The position numbers and the translations under genes were made by a program. Of a stretch of 64,000 nucleotides of DNA, positions 8,650 through 21,800 are shown in pieces. Position 1 is the first letter of the stretch, and the number at the start of each line of letters is the position of its first letter. The stretch comes from Tumebacillus sp. BK434 (GTDB lineage: Bacteria; Bacillota; Bacilli; Tumebacillales; Tumebacillaceae): contig NZ_SLXS01000001.1 in the NCBI RefSeq assembly GCF_004340785.1, positions 806,001-870,000 of the forward strand, given 5' to 3'. The notes under the pieces were generated by a model, which did not search any database, was not told where the DNA came from, and saw nothing but the letters and a program-made list of their open reading frames with translations.

Positions 8650-11600
8650 AATCACCACTCTTTAGATTTACCGAACAGTGTATCACTTTTTCCAGTTCTT
8701 GCGCCAGCCGTTCGACGTGCGGCAGGCGGACGATCGAGAAGTGTGTGCCGGGCAGCGGATGTGTGGTGATCTCCCCCTGCACCAGCTCGCCCCAGCCCAT
8801 CGTCGGCTCGTCGTTGATCTTGGTGGCGAGCTCGATGGAGACGAACTCGGTCGCTTTGAACAGCGTGATGTCGCCTGCGTACGCCTGCGGCGTGTAGTCG
8901 TGCACGGAGAGCAGGTTGGCACGGAAAACGCGATACAGGCGGTAGAACTGCTGGAAGCTGATGTCTCGCGGCAGGATGTTCTGCCGGATCGTCTGTTCGA
9001 GCACGAAGCGGAACGCCGCATCGTCTTGCAACGTGTACAGATGCTCCTCCATGCCGTCGGCGATCTCCACGCCGGAAGAGGCGGCAAGGTACTCGGAGAA
9101 ACCGGCCAGGATGCTCGCTTCCGTCGGAAACTCGCGGCGGTTGTGCAAAAGCGGTGCGAAGCTGTCGAAGATCGCCAAGAGCGCGACCTCTTCGCCCGCC
9201 TGCCGCAGCTGCTGGGCCATCTCAAACGCCATCACGCCACCGAGTGACCAGCCGCCGAGATGATACGGGCCGAGAGGTTGGACGCGGCGCAGCTCCTCGA
9301 TGTAATGCGCGGCCATGCGGGTGATGTCGGTGAACGGCTCGCGGTCGTCATCAAGACCTGGCGACTGCAAGCCGTAGAACGGCTGCTCCGGCCCGAGCAG
9401 CTTGGCGAGATGGACGTAGGACAGCACAGAACCGCCGACCGCATGCACACAGAAAAACGGCGGTCTCGTTCCTTCCGCTTGCAGCGGGATCAGCGAAGAG
9501 CGTCTGTGCGTGCCGCCTTCGCGGAGCATGACCGCCAAGTCTTCGATCGTGCCGCCTTGGGACAGCGCGGAAAACGGCAGGTCTTGCCCCCATTTTTTCT
9601 GAATCATCGCCATCATCCGCACGGCGAGCAGCGAATGGCCGCCGAGCAGGAAGAAGTTGTCGCGGATGCCGATCGGCGCGATGTGCAAAAGCGACTCCCA
9701 AAGCTGCACCAGCTCCAGCTCCAGCAGGTCGCGCGGCGCCGCATACTCGCTCTCGCCCGGCGGTCGCACGCCGATCGGCACGGGCAAGGCGCGGCGGTCG
9801 ATCTTGCCGTTCGGGGTCAGCGGCATCGCCTCGAGCAGCAGGATGTGAGACGGCACCATGTGCTCGGGCAGCCCTGCCTGCAAAAAGCCGCGCAGGTCGT
9901 CGGCCGTCGCCTGTCCCGCCTCGTCGCGCAGGACGACATAGGCGGCGAGGCGCTTGTCGCCGGGGACGTCTTCGCGGACGAGGACGATCGCGTGTCCGAC
10001 CGCCGGGTGCTGGCTGAGCCGGTTTTCGATCTCGCCCGTCTCGATGCGGAAGCCGCGGATCTTGACTTGGTGGTCGCGGCGCGAGATGTATTCGAGGCGG
10101 CCGTCCGGGAGCCAGCGCACGAGGTCGCCCGTCTTGTACAGGCGCTCGCCGTCCCGTTCCTGGAAGGAGGCGGCATTCAGCTCCGGCCGGTCGTGGTAGC
10201 CGCGCCCGACGCTGATCCCGCCGACGTGGAGCTCGCCCGGCGTGCCGGCCGGAACGGGCTGGCCGTGTTCGTCAAGGACGTACACATCGACCCCGGCGAA
10301 GGGACGGCCGATCAGCACCGCTTCCGTGCCGTTCGCGTCGCGGTACTCCTCTGCGCTGGTGCAGCAAGTCGCTTCCGAAGGGCCGTAGCCGTTGATGAAC
10401 GCCCTGCCTTGCGACCAGCGGGCGATCAGCTCGGCGGTGCAGGCTTCCCCGGCGGAGATGATCGTCTGCAAGTCGGGCAGGCCGTCATCTTCCATCACCG
10501 CCAGCGCCGAGGGCGGCAACGTGACGGTGGTGATCCGGTGTCGGCGCAGCGTGTTCAGCAGGTCGACGCCTGGCATCAGCTCGTCTTGGCCCGCGAGGTA
10601 CAAGGTGCCGCCGTGGACGAGCGCCATGAAGATCTCCGAGACGGAGGCGTCGAAGGAGAACGAAGCGAACTGCAGGACGCGGCTGGTGGCGTCGACATGG
10701 AAGGTCTTGTGCTGGGACAGCGCCATGTTGTTCAGCCCTTTGTGCTGTAGCAGGACGCCTTTTGGCCGACCCGTCGAGCCGGAGGTATAGATGACGTACG
10801 CCAGGTCGTCGGCACCGGCTCGGTGCGGGACGGGGTCGGCCGCTTGCTGCCCGATGATCGGCCAGTCCGCATCCAACCGGAGGAGAGCAAGACTGCCGCC
10901 CGGCTGCAAGTTCTGGAGTTTGTCTGCAAAACGCGCTTGGGTGAGCAGCAGGCGAAGTCCGGCGTCTCCGATCATGTAGGCGAGGCGCTCTTCCGGATAG
11001 TTCGGGTCGAGCGGGACGAAAGCGCCGCCCGCCTTGAGAATGCCCAGCACGCCGACGATCATCTCCAAACAGCGCTCGACGGAGATGCCAACCAGCGTGT
11101 CTGGGCCAACGCCGCAGGAGCGCAGATGGCGGGCCAGGCGGTTGGCGCGCGCTTCGAGCTCGCGGTACGTGAGCTGCTCGTCTCTGAAGACGACGGCCGG
11201 CTTGTCGGGCGTCTGCGCGGCCCAGAGCGCGATCCGTTCGTGGACGCTCAGATCGGCCGGGTGCGGCGGATCCGACCGTTTCCACTCGCGCAGCTTTTGC
11301 AGGTCATCGGCAGCCAGCAAGCTGTGCGTTTCGTAGCGGGACGCGGCGTTTTCTGCCATCGCTTGGAAGCAGCGCCGGTAGTAGCCGGAAAGCGCGGTGA
11401 TCTGCTCCGCGCCGAACTCGCCGCCATCGTAGCGCAAGAGCAAGCTGAGCTCGCCGCTGTCCACGTTTTGGCTGAATTCGGCGCTGAGCGCAAAATTGGT
11501 GTCTGCGATGCCTGCCGCCTCGAGCACCTCGACTTGGGGCAGCTCGGCAAACGCGCTGTAGACGTGAAAATGCGTAAAGTTGAACGCCGTTTCGAACAAG

Positions 11601-14600
11601 GTATGGCCGCCGTGATCCTGCTGGATCTGCATCATCGGGTAGCGGCGGTGCGGGAGCAGATCCTGTTCGGCATGGAACGTGTCGCGGATCAGGTCGAGCC
11701 AAGTGCCGCCTCGGAGCTTTTGGCGCAGCGGCAAGGTGTTCAGGAACAGCCCGAGGGCGCGCTCCCCTCCCTCCTGCTCGGGGCGGCCGTTGGCGACCAC
11801 GCCGGTCGTGACGTCCTGATGTCCGCTGATGAAGCTGAGCACGCGCAGGTGTGCGGCGAGCAGCACGCTTTTCAGCGGGACGCCGGCGCTGTGCGCAAGC
11901 TGCTTGAGCACCTGCGCTTGGGCCGGGTCGAACGGGAGGTTGACAGACAACTGCTGCCCGGCAGCGGCGGACGACACGGTTCGCGGGAGCCGCGGGACTT
12001 TGGTGAAGGTGAATTCGTCGAGCTGTCGGAGCCAGAAGTTTTTCTGCTCATCGCTTGACACCGCTGCGCTTTCCAAAGCGCAATAGTCGCGGAACAGCGG
12101 GGGCGGCTGCTCCATCGGCAACCCGGTCAGGTAGCTGCGGAAAAACGCGGTGATCATCGTCGCCACGCTCCAACCGTCAAGGATGGCGTGGTGTTCGGTG
12201 AAGCTGAACTGGAACGTCTCCTCCGTCCGGCGATGGATCTTCAGGCGCAAGAGCGGCGCTTGCGTCCAGTCGAAGTGGCGGGCCTTCTCCTGTTCGAACC
12301 AGTCGGCGATGTGCCGCTCTTGTTCGGCTGCCGGGAGCTGGCGCAAGTCTTCGATGTCCAGCGGAATGCGGACCGCGCGGTGCACCAGCTGCAGCGGCTC
12401 GCTGTACGAGGTCAGGTCGAACGAAGTGCGCAGCACCGGGTGCTGTTGGGCCAGAGCGTCCACCGTACGTGCGAGCTGCTCTGCAGCAAACGGCGCGCGG
12501 AGGTGGTAAGTGTTGACGTTGTGGTAGACCGATGCGTCACCGCTGGCTGCGCTGTGGAAGAGCATCCCCGCCTGAAGCTTGGTCAGCGGATAGGCGTCTT
12601 CAAGATCCTCAGGCAGCAGCTCGCGATCGGATGCGGCGATCTGGCCGAACGGCGCTACGGTTCCCTTTTGGCAGGAGGCCGTCTGCATGGTGGCGGCCAA
12701 GTCGCGGACGGTCGGCTGGCGGAACATCTCCTGTAAAGAGAGCTCATAACCTTGCTTGCGTGCAGCTGCAACCGCTTGGATGCAGAGGATCGAGTCGCCG
12801 CCCCGCTCAAAAAAGTTGTCTTCGCAGCCGACTTGCCCGGTGCCGAGCACTTGTTGGAAAATGGCGCACAGCGCTCGTTCAGCGTCGGTCTGCGGAGCTG
12901 CGTACGCGTTCGCGCGGCTCTGTCCGTCCGGCTGCGGCAGGGCGCGGATGTCGACTTTGCCGTTCGGGGTGAGCGGCAGGCGGTCGATGTAGACGAAAGC
13001 GGACGGCAGCATGTATCCGGGCAGCTTTTGTTGCAGGAAGCTGCGCAGGTCGCCCGTTTCACAGTCCGTTTCAGGGACAAGGTAGGCGATCAGGCGGTCG
13101 TTTTGCGCGGTGACGACCGCTTCGCGGATCGCCGGTGACTGAACGAGCGCCGCTTCGATCTCGCCAAGCTCAATGCGGAAGCCGCGGATCTTCACCTGCT
13201 GATCGATGCGGCCGAGGTATTCCAGATCGCCGCCGGGCAGCAGGCGCACCAGGTCGCCCGTCTTGTAGAAGCCGTCTGTGAAGCGCTCGGCGGTCAGCTC
13301 CGGGCGATTCAGATAGCCTTGGGCCACTCCGGCCCCGCCGACGTGCAGCTCGCCGGGAATGCCGAGCGGCACCGGCTGTCCGAAGCGGTCGAGGATGCGC
13401 ACGCTCAGGTCAGGGATCGGCACGCCGATGATGCTGCCGCGCGACAAGTCTGCTTGGGTCAACGGACGGTAGGTGACGTGGACGGTGGTTTCGGTGATGC
13501 CGTACATGTTGATCAACTGCGGGCGCTCGTCGCCATGTCGTTCGAACCATGGGGCGAGGCTATGCATGTCCAGCGCTTCGCCGCCGAAGATGACATAGCG
13601 GAGAGTGTCGGCGCTCGTTCCGGCTACCGCGTCGGCTTGGAGCAATTGGCGGAAGGCGGACGGGGTCTGGTTGAGCACGGTGACCCCTTCTGCGCAGAGC
13701 AGACGGTAGAACTGCTCGGGGGAACGGCTGGTCAGATACGGCACGATCACCAGACGGCCGCCATAGAGCAAGGCACCCCAGATCTCCCAGACTGAGAAGT
13801 CGAAGGCGTACGAATGGAACAGCGTCCACACGTCGTCCGCACGGAATTGGAACCAGTGTTCGGTGGCGGTGAACAGACGCGCCACGTTGGCATGCGGGAT
13901 GAGCACTCCTTTTGGCTGTCCGGTCGAGCCGGACGTGTAGATGACATAGGCCAGGTTGTCCGGCGTGGTGTGGCAAGGCGGGTTGAGCGGGCTCCTGCCG
14001 TCTGTGATCAAGATCGCATCCGCCGTGTGTGCGGGCAGCGCTGTCTGTTCCTGGGTGACGATGATGCGGATGTCGGCATCGGCGAGCAGGAACGACAGCC
14101 GTTCGCTCGGATAGGCTGGATCGAGCGGGAGGTAGGCGCCGCCCGCTTTCAAGATGCCGAGCAGCCCCACGATCATCTCCGGATCGCGCTCCGTGCACAG
14201 CCCGACAAGCTGATCCTGCCCTACCCCTTTGGCGCGGAGAAGATGCGCAAGGTGGTTGGCACGTTCGTTTAGTTCGCGGTAAGTCATACTGATGCCGTTG
14301 TACGTGACAGCCGGTGCGTCTGGTGTTAGCACAGCTTGCGCCTCGAAGAGTTGATGGAGGCACAAGTTGGTCTCTTCCCCGGCTGATGACAAGTGCGGAT
14401 GATGGCTCCAGTCGTTGTTTTGGTGTTGAGCTTGGTTTTGGTTATAGATCTGGTCTTTCATCTGGGCATGATGCAAATTCGTGCCCCAAAGCGTTTGTAC
14501 ATGGTCTTTTTCAGATTCTGTCATGATATTCAGCAGACCGATGAGTTGGGTCGAATCCATAGCAATGCTCGCCAGCAGTGTTTCGAAATGCCCCGCCATG

Positions 14601-17600
14601 CGCTTGATAGTCGCAGCCTCGAAGAGATCGGCGTTGTATTCGAAGTGGCAGAGCAGGCCAGCTTCTGTTTCCATGACTGACAGCGTGAGGTCGAACTTGG
14701 CCGCACCGCTGTTCACGTCGAGCGGTGTGAGCGTCAAGCCGGGGAGTTCGAACGCGGCCCGCGGCGTATTTTGCAGGACGAACAGGGTCTGAAAAAGCGG
14801 CGTATGGCTCAGATCGCGCTCCGGCTGCAGCTCTTTGACCAGTTGTTCAAACGGCACCTCTTCATGCGCAAACGCATCCAGCGCAGTTTCGCGCACTTGG
14901 CGCAGCAGCTCGCGGAAGCTGAGCGTGCCGCTGACGTCGGCGCGCAGGACCAGCGTGTTGACGAAAAAGCCGATCAGCTCCTCCACTTCCACCCGGCTGC
15001 GGTTGGCGACCGGCGTTCCGATGCGCAAGTCCTCCTGTCCGGTGTAGCGGTAAAGCAGCGTCTGGTATGCGGCCAACAGCGTCATGAACAGCGTCGCCGC
15101 CTCCTGATCGCCGACCTGCCGAAGCTGAGCGACCAGCTCTGTCGGTAGCAGCGTCCGCTCCACCGCCCCGCGATAGGTCTGCACCGCCGGGCGCGGACGG
15201 TCGGTCGGCACTTGCAGGACGGGCTGGGTGCCGCCGAGCTGCCCTCTCCAATAGGCGAGCCCCGCTTCGAGCGCGTCGCCTTGGAGCTGCTCGCGCTGCC
15301 AGCAGGCATAGTCGGCGTACTGCACCGGCAGCGCGGGCAGCGTGTGCACCGCATTTCCATACAGCGCGGTCAGCTCGCGGATCAGCACGTCCATCGACCA
15401 GCCGTCCGCCACGAGATGGTGCAGGGTCAGCAGCAGCGTGTGCTCCGCCTCCCCATGCTGCACCAGCGCGGCGCGCAGCAGCGGGCCTTTTTCCAGATCG
15501 AAGGGGCGCGCGGCTTCCGCTTCCAACTCCTGCTCCCCGATGCGGCCGAGCGCAATCGGCATCGCTTCCTGCACGACCTGCCTCGGCTGTCCCTCCACCT
15601 CCGTAAACGTGGTGCGCAGCGCTTCATGCCGGTCGACGATCGCCTGCAGGCTCGCCGTCAGCCGTTCCAGATCCAGTTGCCCTTCCAGCCGCACCGCGCT
15701 TGGAATGTGGTAGGCTGCCGTCCCCGGCTGCAGCTGCTCGAAGAACCAGAGCCGCTCCTGCGCAAACGACAGCGGCAAATGCTCGCCGCGCGGCGCTTTT
15801 GGCATCGCAGACAACCCTTCCACCTGCTGCGCCCCTGCCACGGCAGTAGCCAGATCGGCAACGGTCGGCGCATCGAACAGACGTCGCAGCGGCAGATCGA
15901 CGTTGAACTGCTGTCGAAGCCGCGCCATCACCTGCGAAGCGAGCAGTGAATAACCGCCCAGCTCAAAAAAGTTCGCCTCGACGCCGATGCGCTCCACCGC
16001 GAGCACCTCGCGCCAAATGGCGGTGATCTCCTCTTCCAGCGACGTGCGCGGTGCGATGAACTCCACAGCCGCCACCTCGGGGACGGGCAGCTGGGCCCGG
16101 TCGATTTTGCCGTTTGCTGTGCGCGGGAAGACTTCGAGCTGCACGATGGCAGAAGGCACCATGTACTCAGGCAGTTTTGCTAGCAGCCCCTGCTTCAGCT
16201 GCGCGACATCCGCACCTCCCGTCACATAAGCGATCAGACGGTGGTCCTTCGCCAGCACCAACGCATCGCGAACGCCCGGCTGGACCAAGATCGCCGCTTC
16301 CACTTCCCCGGTCTCGATGCGGAAGCCGCGCACTTTTACCTGCTGGTCGATCCGCCCGAGGAACTCCAGCGCGCCGTCCGGGCGGTATCTCACCAAATCG
16401 CCCGTCTTATACAGCCGCCCGGCCCCGAACGGATTGGGCACAAACTTCTCCTCCGTCAGCTTCGACTGCTGCCAATACCCCTGCGCCAGCCCCGCGCCGC
16501 CGATGTGCAGTTCACCGGCCACGCCGATCGGCACCGGCTGCAGGCGGGGATCTAAAACATGCGCCTGCGCATTGTGAATCGGCCGCCCGATCGGCACCTG
16601 TCCCGACGGGTAGGCCTCACCGCGCTGGCAAGTCCAAGCGGTGGCGTCGATGCAGGCTTCCGTCGGGCCGTAGAGGTTGTGCAGCGAAACGTGCGGCAAG
16701 CGGTCAAAGCAGCGCTCCTGCAGCTCGCAGGACAGGGCTTCCCCGCCGCAAAACACATGGCGCAGCGCAGTGCACGCCGCCATCCCCGGCTCCTCCAGCA
16801 ATACCTTCAGCAAGGACGGTACAACAGCCAGCACCGTGATCTCCTGCTCGGCGATCAGTTGCGCCAGATACGCGCTGTCCTGGCTCTGTTCCGGATCGGC
16901 CAGCACCAGCTGCGCGCCCGACAACAGCGCCCCGTAAAACTCAATCCCCGACGCATCAAAACCGAACGAGGTCTTCTGCACCACCCGGTCGTCCACCATG
17001 ATCCCGTAGGCCGCCAACAACCACTGCATGTGGTTGCAGATCGCCCGATGCGGCACGGCGACGCCTTTAGGCTCGCCTGTCGAGCCTGACGTGTACAGCA
17101 GATACGCCAGCGAGTCGGCAGCAGCACCCGACTCGATTTTTTCAACAGGCTCAGTTGCAGACTCCGCCATCAGGCCGTGGGTAAGCGTCACCGCCACACC
17201 AGCATCCTGTTCCAAAAAGCGCAGGCGATCCGGCGGCAAGGACGGGTCGAGCGGCACATACGCCGCGCCCGTTTTCAGCACGCCGAGCAGGGCGGCCACT
17301 TGCTCCGGCGAACGCGGGATGCGAACGCCGACCGTCTGCCCTGGCACCACTCCCCTTTTCCGCAGCAGCCGTGCCGTTTGGTTGGCGCGCTGATCCAGTT
17401 CGCCGTATGTCCATCGTACCGTTCCCGCCACCACCGCAATCGCATCAGGCGTGGCCTCCGCCTGCCGCTCAAACAGCTCGTGCAGGCAGAGATCATCGGG
17501 ATATGCTACGGCCGTCTCATTCCACGAGGCCAGCGCGTTCCGCTCCGCCGCCGTCAACAGCGGCAACGTTCCCACCGCCGCATCCGGCCGTTCGGCCATC

Positions 17601-18862
17601 GCTTCGGCCAGCGTCACAAAGTGTCCGGCCATCCGTGCAATCGTCTCCGCCGCAAACAAGTCGGTGCGATATTCAAAGGCGCACTGCAGCGTCCCCGGCT
17701 CCCCTTCGACCATCAGCGACAGGTCAAATTTGGCCAGGCCGCTCTCCACCTGCAGCGGTTCGACTTTCACGCCCGGCAGCGCCAGCTCGCCCGCCGTCGC
17801 GCTGTGCAGCATGAACATCACCTGGAACAGCGGCGAATAGGCGCGGCTGCGCTCCGGCTGCAGACGCTCGACCACCTTTTCAAACGGAACGTCCGCATGG
17901 GCATATGCGTCGAGCGCCACGCGGCGCACTTCGCGCAGCAGATCGCAAAACGACAGGTCCTGCTCCACGCGCGTCCGCATCACCAGCGTGTTCACAAACA
18001 GCCCGATCAGCCCTTCGATCTCCTCACGGCCGCGCCCGGCGACCGGCGTCCCGACCGGCACATCCGTTTGCCCGGTATAGCGGTGCAGCAGCGCTTGAAA
18101 CGCAGCGAGCAGCACCATGTACAGCGTCGCCCCTTCCCCGGTTGCGAGCGCGGTCAGCTTATGAAAAAGGGACGTGGGCAGCGCAAAGCGATAGACAGCA
18201 CCTTCCTGCGACGCTTCGGCCGGACGGGGAAAATCGGTCGGCAGCGCGAGCAGGGCCAACTCGCCGCCAAGCGTTCGCTCCCAGAACGCCAACTGCTCAT
18301 CCAGCACCTCGCCAGCCAGCCATTCCTGCTGCCACAACGTGTAGTCCGCATACTGCAAAGGCAGTTCCGGCAGCTCCTCTCCCGCATACAAGGCCGAGAT
18401 CTCCCGAATCAGCACCCCGACCGACCAGCCGTCCGAAATGATGTGGTGCAGGTTGACCAGCAGCACATGCTGCTCCGCCGCGGTCTGCACGAGAACGGCT
18501 CGCAGCAAGGGCCCTGTTTCCAGATCGAAGCGGAAGAGCGCTTCTTCCCGCGCCAGACGGGTCAGCTCCGCCGCGCGCGCTTCCGGCGGCAGGATTTGCA
18601 GATCGATCCGCTGCAGCACGGCCGTCCGCTCCGGGTTGACGACTTGCATCGGCACCCCTTCGATCAGCTCAAACGTCGTCTGCAACGCTTCGTGGCGGAG
18701 GACGACCTCCTGCAGGCTGTGCGCAAGGCGGTCAGCATCCAGCCGCCCGGTCAACTTCACGGCGGCCGGGGTGTTGTACAGCGGGTTGCCCGGCGACAAC
18801 TGGTCCAAGAGCCACATGCGCTGCTGGGCAAACGATGCCGGGAACTCGTAGATCTCGATCAT
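8618..18862 (-). CDS. Three-module NRPS with thioesterase: C-A-T-C-A(Thr)-T-C-A-T-TE
   Basis: 3414 residues. Module 1: C (HHIISDGWS near 140), A (TSGSTG near 588; pocket D-A-I-A-F-G-L-I-D, not assigned), T near 971 with GGYSL. Module 2: C from about 1010 (HHLVADGWS), A (near 1641; pocket D-F-W-N-I-G-M-V-H, the threonine code), T near 2022 with GGDSI. Module 3: a divergent C from about 2065 ([22 protein letters not shown] near 2222), A (near 2691; D-A-S-T-I-A-G-C-C, resembling Phe/Tyr codes), T near 3074, then a type I thioesterase with GWSLGG near 3202. No epimerization domain is present. A Gln/Asn/His-rich insert lies in the second C-A linker. ATG 18862 overlaps the stop of the upstream NRPS (ATGA), with AGGAGG upstream, so the two subunits are co-translated and the TE would release a five-module product. 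Confidence 0.95.
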   Translation of the reverse strand: MIEIYEFPASFAQQRMWLLDQLSPGNPLYNTPAAVKLTGRLDADRLAHSLQEVVLRHEALQTTFELIEGVPMQVVNPERTAVLQRIDLQILPPEARAAELTRLAREEALFRFDLETGPLLRAVLVQTAAEQHVLLVNLHHIISDGWSVGVLIREISALYAGEELPELPLQYADYTLWQQEWLAGEVLDEQLAFWERTLGGELALLALPTDFPRPAEASQEGAVYRFALPTSLFHKLTALATGEGATLYMVLLAAFQALLHRYTGQTDVPVGTPVAGRGREEIEGLIGLFVNTLVMRTRVEQDLSFCDLLREVRRVALDAYAHADVPFEKVVERLQPERSRAYSPLFQVMFMLHSATAGELALPGVKVEPLQVESGLAKFDLSLMVEGEPGTLQCAFEYRTDLFAAETIARMAGHFVTLAEAMAERPDAAVGTLPLLTAAERNALASWNETAVAYPDDLCLHELFERQAEATPDAIAVVAGTVRWTYGELDQRANQTARLLRKRGVVPGQTVGVRIPRSPEQVAALLGVLKTGAAYVPLDPSLPPDRLRFLEQDAGVAVTLTHGLMAESATEPVEKIESGAAADSLAYLLYTSGSTGEPKGVAVPHRAICNHMQWLLAAYGIMVDDRVVQKTSFGFDASGIEFYGALLSGAQLVLADPEQSQDSAYLAQLIAEQEITVLAVVPSLLKVLLEEPGMAACTALRHVFCGGEALSCELQERCFDRLPHVSLHNLYGPTEACIDATAWTCQRGEAYPSGQVPIGRPIHNAQAHVLDPRLQPVPIGVAGELHIGGAGLAQGYWQQSKLTEEKFVPNPFGAGRLYKTGDLVRYRPDGALEFLGRIDQQVKVRGFRIETGEVEAAILVQPGVRDALVLAKDHRLIAYVTGGADVAQLKQGLLAKLPEYMVPSAIVQLEVFPRTANGKIDRAQLPVPEVAAVEFIAPRTSLEEEITAIWREVLAVERIGVEANFFELGGYSLLASQVMARLRQQFNVDLPLRRLFDAPTVADLATAVAGAQQVEGLSAMPKAPRGEHLPLSFAQERLWFFEQLQPGTAAYHIPSAVRLEGQLDLERLTASLQAIVDRHEALRTTFTEVEGQPRQVVQEAMPIALGRIGEQELEAEAARPFDLEKGPLLRAALVQHGEAEHTLLLTLHHLVADGWSMDVLIRELTALYGNAVHTLPALPVQYADYACWQREQLQGDALEAGLAYWRGQLGGTQPVLQVPTDRPRPAVQTYRGAVERTLLPTELVAQLRQVGDQEAATLFMTLLAAYQTLLYRYTGQEDLRIGTPVANRSRVEVEELIGFFVNTLVLRADVSGTLSFRELLRQVRETALDAFAHEEVPFEQLVKELQPERDLSHTPLFQTLFVLQNTPRAAFELPGLTLTPLDVNSGAAKFDLTLSVMETEAGLLCHFEYNADLFEAATIKRMAGHFETLLASIAMDSTQLIGLLNIMTESEKDHVQTLWGTNLHHAQMKDQIYNQNQAQHQNNDWSHHPHLSSAGEETNLCLHQLFEAQAVLTPDAPAVTYNGISMTYRELNERANHLAHLLRAKGVGQDQLVGLCTERDPEMIVGLLGILKAGGAYLPLDPAYPSERLSFLLADADIRIIVTQEQTALPAHTADAILITDGRSPLNPPCHTTPDNLAYVIYTSGSTGQPKGVLIPHANVARLFTATEHWFQFRADDVWTLFHSYAFDFSVWEIWGALLYGGRLVIVPYLTSRSPEQFYRLLCAEGVTVLNQTPSAFRQLLQADAVAGTSADTLRYVIFGGEALDMHSLAPWFERHGDERPQLINMYGITETTVHVTYRPLTQADLSRGSIIGVPIPDLSVRILDRFGQPVPLGIPGELHVGGAGVAQGYLNRPELTAERFTDGFYKTGDLVRLLPGGDLEYLGRIDQQVKIRGFRIELGEIEAALVQSPAIREAVVTAQNDRLIAYLVPETDCETGDLRSFLQQKLPGYMLPSAFVYIDRLPLTPNGKVDIRALPQPDGQSRANAYAAPQTDAERALCAIFQQVLGTGQVGCEDNFFERGGDSILCIQAVAAARKQGYELSLQEMFRQPTVRDLAATMQTASCQKGTVAPFGQIAASDRELLPEDLEDAYPLTKLQAGMLFHSAASGDASVYHNVNTYHLRAPFAAEQLARTVDALAQQHPVLRTSFDLTSYSEPLQLVHRAVRIPLDIEDLRQLPAAEQERHIADWFEQEKARHFDWTQAPLLRLKIHRRTEETFQFSFTEHHAILDGWSVATMITAFFRSYLTGLPMEQPPPLFRDYCALESAAVSSDEQKNFWLRQLDEFTFTKVPRLPRTVSSAAAGQQLSVNLPFDPAQAQVLKQLAHSAGVPLKSVLLAAHLRVLSFISGHQDVTTGVVANGRPEQEGGERALGLFLNTLPLRQKLRGGTWLDLIRDTFHAEQDLLPHRRYPMMQIQQDHGGHTLFETAFNFTHFHVYSAFAELPQVEVLEAAGIADTNFALSAEFSQNVDSGELSLLLRYDGGEFGAEQITALSGYYRRCFQAMAENAASRYETHSLLAADDLQKLREWKRSDPPHPADLSVHERIALWAAQTPDKPAVVFRDEQLTYRELEARANRLARHLRSCGVGPDTLVGISVERCLEMIVGVLGILKAGGAFVPLDPNYPEERLAYMIGDAGLRLLLTQARFADKLQNLQPGGSLALLRLDADWPIIGQQAADPVPHRAGADDLAYVIYTSGSTGRPKGVLLQHKGLNNMALSQHKTFHVDATSRVLQFASFSFDASVSEIFMALVHGGTLYLAGQDELMPGVDLLNTLRRHRITTVTLPPSALAVMEDDGLPDLQTIISAGEACTAELIARWSQGRAFINGYGPSEATCCTSAEEYRDANGTEAVLIGRPFAGVDVYVLDEHGQPVPAGTPGELHVGGISVGRGYHDRPELNAASFQERDGERLYKTGDLVRWLPDGRLEYISRRDHQVKIRGFRIETGEIENRLSQHPAVGHAIVLVREDVPGDKRLAAYVVLRDEAGQATADDLRGFLQAGLPEHMVPSHILLLEAMPLTPNGKIDRRALPVPIGVRPPGESEYAAPRDLLELELVQLWESLLHIAPIGIRDNFFLLGGHSLLAVRMMAMIQKKWGQDLPFSALSQGGTIEDLAVMLREGGTHRRSSLIPLQAEGTRPPFFCVHAVGGSVLSYVHLAKLLGPEQPFYGLQSPGLDDDREPFTDITRMAAHYIEELRRVQPLGPYHLGGWSLGGVMAFEMAQQLRQAGEEVALLAIFDSFAPLLHNRREFPTEASILAGFSEYLAASSGVEIADGMEEHLYTLQDDAAFRFVLEQTIRQNILPRDISFQQFYRLYRVFRANLLSVHDYTPQAYAGDITLFKATEFVSIELATKINDEPTMGWGELVQGEITTHPLPGTHFSIVRLPHVERLAQELEKVIHCSVNLKSGDFIGKTEKHQS

Positions 18863-21800
18863 TTCGAACCGTCCTCCTTCACTGGCTTTCTGCGGTATGA
18901 ATCACGGGAATAGCGGGCCATCTTCGGCTCCTCTGGACTCGGCGCGGCGGCGGCCTGCAATCGTTCGATCAGCAGGGCGAGCTCAGCGACGGTCGCCACT
19001 TCGAACAGGTGGCGCAGCTGCACCTCGACGCGGAAGGCGCTGCGCAGGCGCGACACCAGTTGCGAGGCGAGCAGTGAATGTCCGCCGAGTTCGAAAAAGT
19101 TGTCATCGATGCCGACCGGCTCCACCTGCAGCAGCTGGGCCCAGATCGCGGCCAGCCGTTCCTCAAGCGCCGTGCGCGGGGCGGTGTACGCCGGACGCGA
19201 CGCGCTGTGCTCAGGTGCGGGCAAAGCCGTTTTGTCGACTTTGCCGTTGACGGTCAGCGGCAGATGATCGAGCTGGAGCATCGTCGACGGCAGCATGTAG
19301 TCGGGCAGTCTGTGTTTGAGGAAACTGCGCAGGTCTGCGGTTTCACCGACGATGTAGGCGATCAGCTGACCGTCGCGGGCGATCACGACCGCTTCCCGCA
19401 CCGTCGGATGCTCGAGGAGCGCGCTTTCGATCTCGCCAAGCTCGATGCGGAAGCCGCGCACTTTGACCTGCTCATCGGTGCGGCCGAGGAATTCCAGCTG
19501 GCCGTCTGGACGCAGGCGTGCAAGGTCGCCTGTTTTATAAAGACGGCCCGGCCCGAACGGATTCGTCAGGAAGCGTTCCGCCGTCAGCTCCGGGCGGTTG
19601 AGGTAGCCGCGCGCCACGCCGGCGCCGCCGATGTACAGCTCGCCGGTCACGCCAAACGCCACCCGTTGCAGATGCCCGTCGAGGATGTAAAGCTGCGTAT
19701 TGGCGATCGGCTTGCCGATCGGCACGATGCCCGTGACGGGCGTGTCGGCCGTGACGGTGTAGACACTGCAGCCGACGACCGTCTCCGTCGGGCCGTACTC
19801 GTTGACCAGCAGCGTATCCGGGGCGTGTTCGCGCCAGGCGGCGAGCAGCTCGGCCGGCAGCGCTTCGCCGCCGATGACGAGTGTTTTCGTGCGTCCGGCG
19901 AGTTGGTCGGGGCGCAGATGATCGCCGAGCAGCTGCAGATGCGCCGGGGTGATCTTGACCACGCCGAAGTTGCCCTCGGCTGTCAGCACATCGCCAAGCG
20001 CCGTCAGATCGTCCGTCTCCGGCACCAGCACCACGCGTCCGCCGCAGATCAGCGGCGTGAGCAACGAAGTCACGGTCAAGTCGAACGCCAGCGAGGAGTG
20101 CACAGGCGCGCCGCTTCCTGCCTCGACCGCGTAGGCGCGCACCGCCCAGGTCAGATAGTTGACGAGGCCGCGATGTTCGATCATCACACCTTTGGGGCGA
20201 CCTGTCGAACCTGACGTGTAGATCACATAGGCGAGTTCGGCAGCGGTCACCCTGCTCTCCGGCGGCGTTGCGCACTCCTCTGCTGCGCCGTCGATGCACA
20301 GCACGGTTGCCGGTACGGCGGGCAAACGCGCACTCAGCTTCTCTTGGGTGAGCAAAACGGGCACTTGCGCATCCTCCAGCATAAACGCCGTCCGCTCCGG
20401 CGGATAGGCCGGGTCGATCGGTACGTACGCCCCGCCCGCTTTCCAGACGGCGAGCACGGCGACCGTAAGCTCCAGCGAGCGCTCCAAGTACAGCCCGACC
20501 CGCACATCCGGGCCGACGCCTAGCTCGTACAAGCGGTGCGCGAGCGCATTGGCTTTGCGGTCGAGCTCGCGGTAGGTCAGGCTCGCTTCTTGGCAGACCA
20601 CTGCGACCGCGTCAGGCGTGCGGGCCGCCTGCCGCTCGATCAATTGATGCGCACAGAGCTTTGTCTCCTCCTCCGCTTCGGTCTCGTTCCAGGCATCCAG
20701 CGCCGCCTGCTCCTCTGCTGTCAACAGCGGCACCCGCGAGACGGAACGCTGCGGCTCCTGCACCAACTCCTGCAGCAACAGCTGCCAATGCGCGGCCATC
20801 CGCTCCACCGTCTCGCGGTCGAACAGGTCGGCGTTGTACTCCAGCGCTGCGCTCAATCGTCCCGCATCCTCCGCCACAAACAAGGTCAGGTCAAACTTCG
20901 CCGTCCCCGCGTCCACGTCGACCGGGGTCAGCGTAAGTCCAGGGAAGGACAGGCGTTCAAAAGGTGCCTTTTGTAACGCGAACATCACTTGGAACAGCGG
21001 TGAGACGCTGCGGTTGCGCTCCGGTTGCAGCTCTTCGACCAGCTTCTCAAACGGCAGGTCTTGATGCGCGTAGGCCGCGACTGCCGTGTCGCGCACGCGG
21101 GCGAGCAATTCGGCAAACGTTGGCACGCCGGACAGATCGGTGCGCAGGACGAGCGTGTTGACGAAAAAGCCGATCAGCCCTTCGGTCTCTTGGCGGCTGC
21201 GGCCTGCGACCGGGGTACCGACGAGGATGTCGTCCTGCCCCGTATAGCGGTGGAGCAGAGTCTGGAAGGCGGCGAGCAAGGCCATGAACAGGGTCACGCC
21301 TTCGCGCTGGCAGAGCCCGTGCAACTGAGCGGTGACCGCATCGGCGACCTGACACCGCAGCGTTTCGCCGCGATAGGTCTGCACCGCCGGGCGCGGGCGG
21401 TCGGTCGGCAGCTGCAGGATCGGCAGCGGGCCGTGCAGCTGCTCTTTCCAAAACGACGTCTGCTCCTGTCCGTGCCCGTGCGCTTTTTGCCAAGCGGCAT
21501 AGTCGGCGTACTGCACAGGCAGCAGCTTTGGCTCCGCGCTTCCGTAGAGCGCCGAGATCTCTTCCATCAGCACGCCGAGCGACCAGCCGTCGGCGATGAT
21601 GTGGTGCAAAGTCAGCGCCAGCAGGTGATCGTGTGCATGTTTGCGATAGAGGCGGACCCGCAGCAGCGGCCCGTTCGCGAGATCGAACGCTTGGCGCACT
21701 TCCTGTGCGGCGAGCTGCAGGATCTGCTCATCAGCAAGGTGCCGGACGTCTTCGATCGGCACGTCGAAGGTGAGGTTCGGCAGCACAGCCGCTTTTGTCA

